Below are positions 25,374 through 33,720 of a stretch of 44,611 bases of DNA, piece after piece. Positions within the stretch are counted from its first letter, which is position 1; the number at the start of each line of letters is the position of its first letter. Origin of the DNA: a filamentous cyanobacterium CCP3 (lineage in GTDB: Bacteria; Cyanobacteriota; Cyanobacteriia; Phormidesmidales; Phormidesmidaceae). The translations under genes were made by a program, and so were the position numbers. The stretch spans positions 1 to 44,611 of the forward strand of contig PYGV01000014.1 of the NCBI GenBank assembly GCA_003022385.1. The letters are read 5' to 3'. The notes under the pieces are model-generated. The model worked only from the letters and a program-made list of their open reading frames with translations, ran no database searches and was not told where the DNA came from.

Positions 25374-26135
25374 TTATTTCACATGAATGATGTCTCTCAT
25401 GTTAAACCAGTTATATCGATGAATGCCATACGGAAAGCCAATCAAAAAAGTCAGAAACAAAACAGAAAGAACAATCCCAAACGGTAGACTAACTGCAAAA
25501 GTTGAGCCCATAAAAGTTAGAAAAAAGGTTGATGGAATCATGCCAAGTAGAGTTGCAGTGGCATAAATTGGCAGCGAAAGCCCTGTGATACCGGCCCCAT
25601 AGCTAATTAGGTCAAATGACAAGATAGGAAGCAGGCGCGTGATGAAGATTACCCAACCTAGATAAACTTCTCCTCGATTTTTAGAAAAGTAGATGAGTTT
25701 GCCCGTCAATGCACGAACAGCCGATCGCCCTAAGGTGTATCCAATAAAGTACGCCAGCAAACCACCTAAGAAGCCACCAATGATACTATAGATTCCTGCC
25801 CAAACTGGCCCCCAAACCATACCAGCCGCTACCGCCAGAGGAGCGCTTGGAATGGGACTAAGGACAACAGACAAAATTAGAATACCAATGTAGGCTAGTA
25901 CTCCTAACCATCCCCAGCTTTGAATAGCTTGCTCCAAACCTTGTGCAGAGAATAAATCAAAGTCTGGTTGAACCCAAATCCAGCTGCAAATTAGTAGGCA
26001 CAGCAACAGAATGCTGAGGGCGATCGCATTCTGCCGATTGAGAAATCGCTGCTTCCCTAGTCGCTTACGCTTCATAAAAAGACTAACCAGGGGATTGCCT
26101 GTTGTAACATTCTGGTGTACGGGCAGTGTTAGCAT
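25374..26135 (-). CDS. TVP38/TMEM64-family (DedA-like) membrane protein
   Basis: A 253-residue membrane protein. The first TM is about 36-53, followed by others around 75-98, 105-135, 160-185 and 195-230. The family core is seen as PSAPLAVAAGMVWGPVWAG and GGFLGGLLAYFIGYTLGR, the conserved glycine-rich re-entrant segment. Members are linked to lipid scrambling and metal stress in bacteria; in metal islands they are often found beside MerA-like or CopA genes. An alternative ATG at residue 21 (26075) gives a shorter, equally plausible N-terminus. It ends shortly before operator box 6. Function is inferred from family only. Confidence 0.8.
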   Translation of the reverse strand: MLTLPVHQNVTTGNPLVSLFMKRKRLGKQRFLNRQNAIALSILLLCLLICSWIWVQPDFDLFSAQGLEQAIQSWGWLGVLAYIGILILSVVLSPIPSAPLAVAAGMVWGPVWAGIYSIIGGFLGGLLAYFIGYTLGRSAVRALTGKLIYFSKNRGEVYLGWVIFITRLLPILSFDLISYGAGITGLSLPIYATATLLGMIPSTFFLTFMGSTFAVSLPFGIVLSVLFLTFLIGFPYGIHRYNWFNMRDIIHVK

Positions 26136-26227
26136 TATGGAGCGCCTTCACAGCGGATAGATCGCAGCTGTCTAGCTTTTTTAGATATCTCCAAGCAGTG
26201 AGAGCGATCGCATTATTTGACTCACGG

Positions 26228-27253
26228 TTACGAATCCAGCTCATTCCATGTTTTGCCACCGTCTTGTGATTGAAAGACAACATTGTTCTCATTGACAGCA
26301 TAGAGAACTTGGGCGTTAGTAGGAGCAGCAGCCATATATAAAATTGTGCCCTCTAATTCATCGCTCCAGGGTCCCCAGGATTGTCCGCCATCCACGCTAC
26401 GGTACAATCCAGCATCCGTAGAAGAGATACGGTATCCCAACATCGTCGTTTGATCGCCCTCTGCTTGTAGTGCTAATCCGGCGATTGGAGCAGTGGCTGT
26501 ACTGGGAATCAGTGACCATGTTTTGCCTGCATCCTGACTTTCATATAGCCCCGCTTGTGTTGTTGCTAACACTCGTTCTGGATTAAGAGGATCAACATTA
26601 AGGCTAAAGGGTACTGCCTCTAAACCACTGGCAGGCTGTTTTGTCCAGGTTTGACCCGCATCGTTTGATACAAAAAAGCCTTGTTGCCCAGATGTAGCTA
26701 AGCCGTAAATGGTATCAGGGTTGCTAGGTGCGATCGCCATGGCATGAAAATCAACCCCTCGCATGGAAACTTCTTGCCAATCTAACCCTTGATTTTGGCT
26801 CACTTGAAAACCTAAGTTACCACCCTCTGGCGGATGTCCACTGGCATAGAAGCGGTTTGCATCAGTGGGGTGCGAGATAAACCCCATGTAATCGTACTGC
26901 TCTTTTACCCAAAACCACTGACCCGTCTCAGATCGTTTCAAAAGCCCACTATGACTAGCAATATAAATAATTTGAGGATCGTCAGGACTGACGGTTAATC
27001 CGTGAATGTGATTATTTGTTTGCCAGTTTTCGGCTGGTTTTAGAGATGCTTCTAAAGTAGTGGGTGCTGGTGCGCTATCTGCTTGGTTCGATGGCGATTG
27101 AGATACAGCACTGGACAAATTGCCGCCGGTAGGCTGGCTGGTACGGCTAAACAACCAGGCTGTGCCTCCCAAGATTAGGAGAAATATTGTTGCAGGAACA
27201 ACATAAGCTAACCATTTTGTAGCTTTTCCCTCGTTTGAATTTGGCTGACTCAT
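26228..27253 (-). CDS. Periplasmic BNR/sortilin-type beta-propeller (F510_1955-like)
   Basis: A 341-residue protein. One N-terminal TM (about 13-32) anchors a periplasmic domain with repeated BNR/Asp-box-like units: SNDAGQTWTK, SQDAGKTWSL, SVDGGQSWGP and SQDGGKTWNE. This is a beta-propeller like Ycf48-type and sialidase-like folds. Annotated relatives are called F510_1955-family glycosyl hydrolases, though no catalytic residues can be named here. It lies in a leftward cluster of copper-associated membrane and periplasmic genes. A scaffolding or metal-protein assembly role is possible. Confidence 0.78.
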   Translation of the reverse strand: MSQPNSNEGKATKWLAYVVPATIFLLILGGTAWLFSRTSQPTGGNLSSAVSQSPSNQADSAPAPTTLEASLKPAENWQTNNHIHGLTVSPDDPQIIYIASHSGLLKRSETGQWFWVKEQYDYMGFISHPTDANRFYASGHPPEGGNLGFQVSQNQGLDWQEVSMRGVDFHAMAIAPSNPDTIYGLATSGQQGFFVSNDAGQTWTKQPASGLEAVPFSLNVDPLNPERVLATTQAGLYESQDAGKTWSLIPSTATAPIAGLALQAEGDQTTMLGYRISSTDAGLYRSVDGGQSWGPWSDELEGTILYMAAAPTNAQVLYAVNENNVVFQSQDGGKTWNELDS

Positions 27254-27412
27254 AATGTCCTTATCGTAGTTTTTGGGTTACTGCCTCATACCATCATGCT
27301 GCCAAGGGGTCGCTATGCGGCTGATCAAAGCTTGGGGTTGGAACTGATTGAGGTTCCAAACGCTCAGTAGGGCGATCGCCATTTCTGCACTAACGAAAGA
27401 GTCTCTGAGCTG

Positions 27413-27541
27413 TTATTTTCGTCTCTCCATTTGGACTTGGTTCAACCGAATCTCTTGCACCGCTTGTTCTATGTATTGGGGTAGAATGTTAGCGGCGGCT
27501 CCGGCTTGAATTAATTCCTCTAACGAGCACCGATATGTCAA
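27413..27541 (-). pseudogene. Short gene fragment or micro-ORF related to the gene at 41757
   Basis: A minus-strand frame of 42 codons from a TTG. The segment CSLEELIQAGAAANILPQYIEQAVQEI closely parallels YSLEELVDTGAEANIGPEYICQAAQQI of the protein at 41757-42116. An in-frame stop lies two codons before the TTG and the membrane part of the parent is missing, so it is probably a remnant. The rest of the 27254-27566 gap holds nothing I recognise. Confidence 0.5.
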
Positions 27542-27566
27542 GGATTCTCATCTCATCCGACACAGT

Positions 27567-27971
27567 TCACTCCTTGAGATGACGATCTGCCTTAAGTGAA
27601 GAGCTGCTGGATGATCGCTGTTCAGATTGTTCTAATGTATTAATCTGGTGAGCGATCGCTTCGTGCTGCGTCTGCAATTGCTGAAGATGTTCTCGCAATT
27701 GAGCCAGTTGCACATCTCGGTTAAGGGGTGTACTGGCGGGTAAATGGCTCGCTGATCGGTGTGATGGAGCAGGAGTTGAGTCCTTGTCCATTCGATTCAT
27801 CATCACCATCATCAAAAACATTGAAAGCGGACAGGCTGCTAGCAACAGTAATGGTAATGCACTCAGCGTTAGTTGCGGTGCCAATATCGCAATAGCAATG
27901 CCAATGGCTACTAGCCCCACCAATACTCTCCAGTCAAAACACATGCCAAAGGCATTGAATTTTGTTTTCAT
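27567..27971 (-). CDS. DUF2933-like small membrane protein with coiled-coil tail
   Basis: A 134-residue protein. Two close hydrophobic segments (about 14-32 and 34-58) carry a short ACPLSMFLMMVMMNRM stretch, the Cys/Met-rich end typical of DUF2933 proteins found next to copper-efflux genes. A cytosolic helix (about 88-115, LREHLQQLQTQHEAIAHQINTLEQ) looks like a coiled coil, followed by a Ser-rich tail. The Met/Cys motif suggests copper contact. Box 7 lies 149 bp upstream, so it may head the leftward copper operon. Confidence 0.7.
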   Translation of the reverse strand: MKTKFNAFGMCFDWRVLVGLVAIGIAIAILAPQLTLSALPLLLLAACPLSMFLMMVMMNRMDKDSTPAPSHRSASHLPASTPLNRDVQLAQLREHLQQLQTQHEAIAHQINTLEQSEQRSSSSSSLKADRHLKE

Positions 27972-28120
27972 CGTGTTGCTCTTGTTTAAGACGGGAACGA
28001 TTTTGTGACTATTGCCATACTAGAGTCTCTAGTCGGCTATAGAGTCAAGTCATCAATAACATTTTCATTCACGTCTTTCCAAGGCATGAAGATTAATGCC
28101 TTCCTGATTGAATAGGGTAA

Positions 28121-28137
28121 TTTCATCTTGATTTCAT
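28121..28137 (+). promoter_or_regulatory. Direct-repeat operator box 7, between the DUF2933-like gene and multicopper oxidase 1
   Basis: TTTCAT-CTTGA-TTTCAT, exact, 11-bp period. Part of the repeated promoter block shared with 25238-25332. It can serve the leftward gene at 27971 and perhaps the rightward oxidase. Confidence 0.76.
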
Positions 28138-28188
28138 AAGTTGATGGTAGTGAATTTAGACAATCAACTATTTTTCATATTGCCTGTA

Positions 28189-28205
28189 TTTCATTGGCGT
28201 TTCAT
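28189..28205 (+). promoter_or_regulatory. Direct-repeat operator box 8, upstream of multicopper oxidase 1
   Basis: TTTCAT-TGGCG-TTTCAT, exact, 11-bp period, 150 bp before the oxidase ATG. With box 7 it makes a double site in the 384-bp divergent region 27972-28355; no other gene is seen there. Confidence 0.76.
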
Positions 28206-28355
28206 AGTTCAGTCATAATATGGCTATGAGAAACGCTAAGTATTATTTCGCTGCCTTGACTCTACAGTTTACTAGAATCTCTATCGTCATGGTAGTGAGA
28301 AATTAGCTCTTGTTTAAGGCAGCTACCTGAGTGAGTTGTTGAAATTTAAGCACCT

Positions 28356-29861
28356 ATGCGCTCTATCAAACGACGAGAATTTTTGGGTTTAAGTGCGGGA
28401 GCTACAGCAGCTATCCTGCTCTCTCAGTGTTCCAAAGCACAAACACAAGGCTCTACGGCTAGCCCTACTCTGCTGCCAGGGCGAGTTATCAACAGCCAAG
28501 GAGGATTACTAAGCCTTGATTTAGAAGCGAATGTTCAGCCAGTACCCCTGGGTAATCGCAGAGCCAACCTGCTGACCTTCAACGGTCAAATGCCCGGCCC
28601 TCGGCTAGAGGCCAAACCCGGCGACACAGTGCAGATTCGCTTCACCAATCGGCTCAATCAACCTACCAATCTGCACTACCATGGGCTGCACGTTACTCCC
28701 CAGGGCAACGCAGACAACATTTTCCTCAGCGTGCCCCCAGGGGAGCGTTTGACCTACGAATTTACCCTGCCAGCCGATCATCCGGCGGGTACGTTTTGGT
28801 ATCACCCTCATCACCACGGCCATGTGGCCGAGCAGTTGTTTGGCGGGCTGGCCGGGCTGTTTATCGTCCGGGGCGAGCTGGATGAGCTGCCTGAAATCAA
28901 AGCTGCTCAAGAAGCGTTTATGGTGCTGCAAGACTTTGACATCACCCGCGCTGGCGATATCGCCGCCCCTAACCCGATGGCAATGATGATGGGTCGCGAG
29001 GGGCCGATAGTGACGGTGAATGGACAGGTCAATCCAGGGTTAGCCATCCCCCAGGGCGGGCTTTTGCGGCTGCGGTTGCTCAATGCGTCTCCGGCCCGGT
29101 TCTATCGATTGCAGCTGGAGGGGCATACGTTGCACCTGGTGGCGACGGATGGGGGGGCGATCGCCGCTCCCATCGAGCTATCTGAACTCTTGCTGGCCCC
29201 TGGCGAGCGGGCCGAAGTGCTGGTGCAGGGCAACCGCGAACCGGGCCAATATCGTTTGCTTAACCTCCCCTACGATCGCGGCGGCATGATGATGGGGGGT
29301 GGCATGGGTATGGGTGGCGGTGGCATGGGCGGCATGAATCACAGCATGGGGAATATGCCGCATCAGAGCGGTGGTGACACTGCCCAACCTTTGGCCACCC
29401 TGACCTATGACGGTTCAGTTGCGGCCCTACCCCTACCCCAACAGCTAGGTCGTGTAGACCCTCTGCCAGAACCCACAGTGACCCGCCGCCTCGAACTATC
29501 GATGGCGATGGGGCCAGGTATGAGTATGGCGTTTTTGTTCAACGGCAAAACCTTTGATGAGCAGCGGATCGACATTACTCCTACACTCAACACCATCGAA
29601 GAGTGGGAATTGGCCAACGTCGATCCTGACCGGATGGATCATCCATTTCATTTACATGTCAACCCGTTTCAAGTGATCAGCCGCAACGGACAACCTGAAC
29701 CCTACCAGGCTTGGAAAGACACGGTACTGGTAAAAGGCAACGAAGCCGTGCGCATCCGCATTCCATTTCGCACCTTTACAGGTAAAACGGTGTACCACTG
29801 CCACATCCTTGACCACGAAGATCTTGGCATGATGGGCACTGTGGATATTCAGCCCGCCTGA
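28356..29861 (+). CDS. Tat-exported multicopper oxidase, Met-rich (CueO/CopA-type)
   Basis: A 501-residue periplasmic oxidase. The N-terminal twin-arginine signal is RREFLG (residues 7-12) and a Cys near residue 25 could also be lipidated. All four copper-ligand blocks are present: HYHGLH (about 107-112), HPHHHGH (about 150-156), HPFHLHV (about 429-435) and YHCHILDHEDLGMM (about 479-492), so the T1, T2 and T3 sites should be complete. A Met/Gly-rich loop (about 309-336, repeated MGGGM and HSMGNMPH) resembles the extra Cu(I)-binding segment of CueO. It oxidises Cu(I) to the less permeant Cu(II). Two operator boxes precede it; it is convergent with the lipoprotein gene. Confidence 0.93.
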   Translation: MRSIKRREFLGLSAGATAAILLSQCSKAQTQGSTASPTLLPGRVINSQGGLLSLDLEANVQPVPLGNRRANLLTFNGQMPGPRLEAKPGDTVQIRFTNRLNQPTNLHYHGLHVTPQGNADNIFLSVPPGERLTYEFTLPADHPAGTFWYHPHHHGHVAEQLFGGLAGLFIVRGELDELPEIKAAQEAFMVLQDFDITRAGDIAAPNPMAMMMGREGPIVTVNGQVNPGLAIPQGGLLRLRLLNASPARFYRLQLEGHTLHLVATDGGAIAAPIELSELLLAPGERAEVLVQGNREPGQYRLLNLPYDRGGMMMGGGMGMGGGGMGGMNHSMGNMPHQSGGDTAQPLATLTYDGSVAALPLPQQLGRVDPLPEPTVTRRLELSMAMGPGMSMAFLFNGKTFDEQRIDITPTLNTIEEWELANVDPDRMDHPFHLHVNPFQVISRNGQPEPYQAWKDTVLVKGNEAVRIRIPFRTFTGKTVYHCHILDHEDLGMMGTVDIQPA

Positions 29862-29871
29862 GCGCAAACGG

Positions 29872-29910
29872 AAACGCGAGCGGCTACCTATGGCTGAGCC
29901 ACTCGCGTTT
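29872..29910. terminator. Bidirectional hairpin between convergent genes
   Basis: AAACGCGAG (29872-29880) pairs with CTCGCGTTT (29902-29910), with GGCT/AGCC inside. It lies between the oxidase stop (29861) and the lipoprotein end (29925). Short T runs on both strands make it a modest terminator. Confidence 0.65.
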
Positions 29911-29924
29911 CTGGTCAACGCGAA

Positions 29925-30407
29925 TTACTTCATAAAGGAAAATCGGCCATTCACCTTCTCGCCGCCGATATCCGACAAAATAGCGACGTTATACTCCCCG
30001 GTGGCGGTGGCTGGCAGCATAGCTGTGTAGTGTGCGCCGTCAGGGTCATAGCTCAACTCGATAGACTCCTGAGTGCCGTCGGGAGACTGAACTTGCGCCA
30101 CTACCTTGGCATCGGCGATCGCCTCGTGGGTGTCGCCCTTTTGTAAAAAGAAATCTAGGTGAACCCCGGTCGGCTCATTGGAGGTGATCAGCTCTAGGTG
30201 GTAAGGGCCAGATTCAACCACCTGTCCCCCTTGGGAAGCTTGCGTTCCAGCGGAAGGTTCGGGGGCTGTTTGAGCTTCAACAGCGGGTGCTTCGGCAACG
30301 GGCGCTGCGGGAGCACTACTTTGCTCTCCACTGCTGCCACAGGCACCTAGGGTTAGAGACAGGCCGAGGGCTACTGCGGAAAAGGTCAGGGTCTTCTTAA
30401 CGGTCAT
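29925..30407 (-). CDS. Periplasmic lipoprotein of the RND operon (possible YtkA/FixH-like fold)
   Basis: A 160-residue lipoprotein with lipobox LGAC (Cys at residue 23), then an Ala/Pro/Glu-rich linker (to about 65) and a C-terminal beta-rich domain (GPYHLELITSNEPTGVHLDFFLQ, DGAHYTAMLPATATGEYNVAIL). The domain looks like a small Ig-like YtkA/FixH fold, but that is a tentative reading. It follows the RND pump gene by 71 bp on the same strand, so it is the last gene of an adaptor-pump-lipoprotein operon. It might deliver metal to the pump, as CusF does, although no Met/Trp CusF site is visible. Confidence 0.7.
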   Translation of the reverse strand: MTVKKTLTFSAVALGLSLTLGACGSSGEQSSAPAAPVAEAPAVEAQTAPEPSAGTQASQGGQVVESGPYHLELITSNEPTGVHLDFFLQKGDTHEAIADAKVVAQVQSPDGTQESIELSYDPDGAHYTAMLPATATGEYNVAILSDIGGEKVNGRFSFMK

Positions 30408-30478
30408 AGCGTTATTCCTTCAAAAAAGAAAACAGGATGTTGCTTAGGGGCAGCGTTGGGCTGCCCTATAAGAGTGAG

Positions 30479-33400
30479 CTACTGCACCAGAGCAGGATCG
30501 CGGGGCTCAGGTTCAAGCTCTGCGGGCGATTGCAGATCCGTCGCCTTGGGAACCAGATGTCGCCCAAACTGGGCGTACAGGGATGGCAGCACCAGCAGCG
30601 TCAGCGCCGTCGAGGTAAATAGCCCGCCCAAAACGACCACGGCCAGGGGCTGCAAAATTTCTTTGCCCGCCCCACTGCCCAGTACCAGGGGCACCATGCC
30701 CAGGGCCGAGGTGAGGGCCGTCATTAAAATGGCCACCAAGCGCTCTGAGGAGCCTTCGACAATCACCTGGCGCAGCGGCATTCCCTGGGCCAGTTTGGTG
30801 TTGTAGTTATCGACTAGCAGCAGACCGTTGCGGGTGGCCACCCCAAACAGGGTGATAAACCCAACCAGCGACGCCACCGACACCACCCCGCCACCTAGCG
30901 CAATGGAGGCAATGCCCCCCACCAGGGCCAGGGGTAGGTTGGCCATGATCATGATCACCCCTAACACCGACTTAACGGCGAAATACATCAGCACAGAGAT
31001 GACGACGATCGCCAGCCCCCCAAACACCAACAGGTTGCGGCTAGCCCGCTGCTCCGACTCAAACTGCCCGCCGTACTGAATGTAGTAGCCCGACGGCAGC
31101 GCTACAGAGGCGCTGACGCGATCTTGAATGGCATCGACCACCGAGCCCAAATCGCGCCCGGCAACGTTAGCCGACACCACAATCAGGCGCGAGACATTTT
31201 CGCGATTGATGGTGTTTGGCCCAGTGCCATAGTCAATACGAGCGACCTGAGCTAGCGGAATTTTTTGGCCCACTGGGGTATCGATCAGTAGATTGCCGAT
31301 CGCCTCCAGGTTGTTGCGGGCGTCATCTTGGAGCCAGACCAGCAGATCAAAGAGCTGCTGCTGCTCTAGCACCTGAGACACCACGCGCCCGTTGAGCGCC
31401 GTTTCAACCACGCTGGCAATTTGCCCTACGGTGAGGCCGTAGCGGGCTGCAGCGGGCCGATCAAACTGAATCTGCACCTGGCGAATGGGCACCTGGGGCT
31501 CCAGTTGCAGATCCACCAGGCCATCGATATCGCGAATCGCGGTTTCAACATCGCTGCCGATGGTGCGCAACTGGTCGAGGTCGGGGCCAAAGATTTTGAT
31601 GGCGATCGCGCTTCTCACCCCCGAGAGCACCTCATCCATGCGGTGGGTGATAAACCCGCCCACGCTGGGGGCAATGCCGGGAATGCGGGCAAACTCTTCT
31701 CGAATGGTTTCGATGGAGGCTTCGCGATCGCGCAATCCTGCTTGGCTCAGCTCGATATCGAGGTGGCCCAAATTGACCCCACCGGCATCGGCATCTCCCG
31801 GTGCTCGCCCCGCCCGCAGCTGCACCGTCGCAAAGCGGGGGTCATCCTTGAGCGCCTCCTGCATGGCAATCCCGGCCTGGTTAGTGGCCTGCAAAGACAT
31901 GCCGGGGTACAGGAGCATGGCGTTCACCAACGAGGGCTCTTGAAATTCTGGCAAAAACACCCGCCCCAGACTCGAAAACATCACCAGCGACGCTACCAAC
32001 GCCGCAGTGGCAATGGCCAGCACCAACTTGGCACGGGCCATCACAAACCGCAACGCCGGTTGATACAGCCGTTGCGACGATCGCGTCACCCAGGTTTCAT
32101 CGCTGGGCAGCGGGCAGTGGGCCAGCAGAATGGCGCAGAGTGCGGGGGAGAGCGTCATCGCCACCAGCGTAGAGGCCACAATCGACACCAGGTAGGCCAC
32201 CCCCATGGGGGCAAAAATCCGGCCCTCCACCCCGGTCAAACTAAAGATGGGGGCAAACACCACCGCAATAATGACGGTGGAAAAAATAACGCTCACCCGC
32301 ACCTCAACAGAGGTGTCATAGACCACCTTAAAGGGATGTTCCGGAGTGCCCGCCAGCTGGTTTTTGCGCAGCCCGCGATAGGCGTTCTCCATATCCACAA
32401 TCGAATCATCGACCACGGAGCCAATGGCGACCGCCAACCCGCCCAGGGTCATGGTGTTAATGCCCTGACCAAAGGCATTGAGAATGATCATGCCCACCAA
32501 AATCGACAGCGGAATGGCGCTCAGCGTAATTACCGCCGTGCGCCAGTTCATCAAAAACAGCAGCAGAATAACCGAGACGATGATGATGCCGTCTCGCAGA
32601 GAACCCAGCACGTTTTCAACCGACGCCTCAATAAAGTTTTCTTGGCGAAAGGTTTCGGTGACGACGACATCCTCGGGCAGAGCCGCTTTTAGCTCCTCCA
32701 TCGCGGCTTCCACCGCCCGTGTGACGGTGGGCGTGTCGTTGAGGGGCTGCTTGTTGACCACCATCACCACTGCTCGCTGGCCCCCCACGCTGCCGTCGCC
32801 CCGCTGGAGGGCGGCTCCAATGCGCACATCAGCGACATCTTGCAGCTTTACGGGGCGGCCATCTCGGGCGGCGACCACCGACTCTTGCAGTTGCTCAATC
32901 GAGTCTAGCCGCCCTACCCCCCGAATGATCAGCTCCTGATCGGGGGTGTTGAGAAACCCGCCTGCGGCATTGACGTTGGCCGCCTCGGTCGCCTCGGCTA
33001 CCTCTTGCAGCGACACATTAAACGCCACCAGCTTGTCTGGATCCACCAGCACCTGGTACTGCCGCACGTCACCGCCGTAGGCAATCACCTGAGAAATCCC
33101 TGGTACCGCCAACAGCCGGTTGGTGACATCGCGATCCACCAGCCGCCTCACCTCCATCAGCGGCGTGGTTTCCGCCGTAAAGGCGTACATCAAAATTGTG
33201 CCGATAGGCGACGAAATCGGCGAAATTTGGGGAATGCCGACCCCCGCTGGCAGCTTTTCCTGCACCTGCTGGAGCCGCTCGGTCACCAGCTGTCGAGCCT
33301 GGTAGACATCGGTACCCCACCGAAAAATGACCTTGACGACCGAAATACTGACCGCCGAGGATGAGCGCACGGTTTCGACCCCTGGGGTGCCATTGACGGC

Positions 33401-33613
33401 ACTCTCAATGGGCAGGGTAATCAGCGCCTCCACCTCTTCGGGGGCCAACCCCGGCGCTTCGGTTTGAATTTCCACCTGGGGAGGCGCAAAGTCTGGAAAC
33501 ACGTCCAGAGGCATTTGGGTGAGGTTGTAAATGCCTAAAAACGTCACCACGATCGCCCCGATGACCACGAGCCACCGCTGGGCGATCGACCATTTCAAAA
33601 TGTTATCTAGCAT
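30479..33613 (-). CDS. Heavy-metal RND efflux pump 2 (CusA/CzcA family)
   Basis: A 1044-residue pump, full length. It opens with the same MPLDVFPDFAPPQVEIQTEAPGLAPEEVE signature as pump 1 and carries the TM4 proton-relay segment VVDDSIVDMEN with Ala at the position of the extra CzcA Asp. It is paralogous to pump 1 over the entire length but with Met-richer periplasmic stretches (LVNAMLLYPGMSLQ). It follows a full-length adaptor gene by about 107 bp and precedes the lipoprotein; a TolC-like gene lies 3 kb away on the same strand. Together these could form a complete tripartite exporter. A long antisense open frame inside it is a shadow. Confidence 0.93.
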   Translation of the reverse strand: MLDNILKWSIAQRWLVVIGAIVVTFLGIYNLTQMPLDVFPDFAPPQVEIQTEAPGLAPEEVEALITLPIESAVNGTPGVETVRSSSAVSISVVKVIFRWGTDVYQARQLVTERLQQVQEKLPAGVGIPQISPISSPIGTILMYAFTAETTPLMEVRRLVDRDVTNRLLAVPGISQVIAYGGDVRQYQVLVDPDKLVAFNVSLQEVAEATEAANVNAAGGFLNTPDQELIIRGVGRLDSIEQLQESVVAARDGRPVKLQDVADVRIGAALQRGDGSVGGQRAVVMVVNKQPLNDTPTVTRAVEAAMEELKAALPEDVVVTETFRQENFIEASVENVLGSLRDGIIIVSVILLLFLMNWRTAVITLSAIPLSILVGMIILNAFGQGINTMTLGGLAVAIGSVVDDSIVDMENAYRGLRKNQLAGTPEHPFKVVYDTSVEVRVSVIFSTVIIAVVFAPIFSLTGVEGRIFAPMGVAYLVSIVASTLVAMTLSPALCAILLAHCPLPSDETWVTRSSQRLYQPALRFVMARAKLVLAIATAALVASLVMFSSLGRVFLPEFQEPSLVNAMLLYPGMSLQATNQAGIAMQEALKDDPRFATVQLRAGRAPGDADAGGVNLGHLDIELSQAGLRDREASIETIREEFARIPGIAPSVGGFITHRMDEVLSGVRSAIAIKIFGPDLDQLRTIGSDVETAIRDIDGLVDLQLEPQVPIRQVQIQFDRPAAARYGLTVGQIASVVETALNGRVVSQVLEQQQLFDLLVWLQDDARNNLEAIGNLLIDTPVGQKIPLAQVARIDYGTGPNTINRENVSRLIVVSANVAGRDLGSVVDAIQDRVSASVALPSGYYIQYGGQFESEQRASRNLLVFGGLAIVVISVLMYFAVKSVLGVIMIMANLPLALVGGIASIALGGGVVSVASLVGFITLFGVATRNGLLLVDNYNTKLAQGMPLRQVIVEGSSERLVAILMTALTSALGMVPLVLGSGAGKEILQPLAVVVLGGLFTSTALTLLVLPSLYAQFGRHLVPKATDLQSPAELEPEPRDPALVQ

Positions 33614-33720
33614 CGCTGTTGTTCAAAATTTGGCAGGGTAGGTGGCTCACCATGGCCGTTGTAGTCGTAGGGTGGGCATTGCCCACCATCTGGAAAGACA
33701 CTTCCCAGTCATTACCACAG

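Noticed and set aside
26083-26301. A 72-codon minus-strand frame between the TVP38 and propeller genes
   Set aside because: It overlaps the ends of both recognised genes in another frame and has no coding signature.
31421-32692. A 423-codon open frame on the plus strand
   Set aside because: It is antisense to the RND pump 2 gene, composed of His/Gln/Arg-rich low-sense sequence, with no family and no promoter; a shadow of GC-rich coding DNA.
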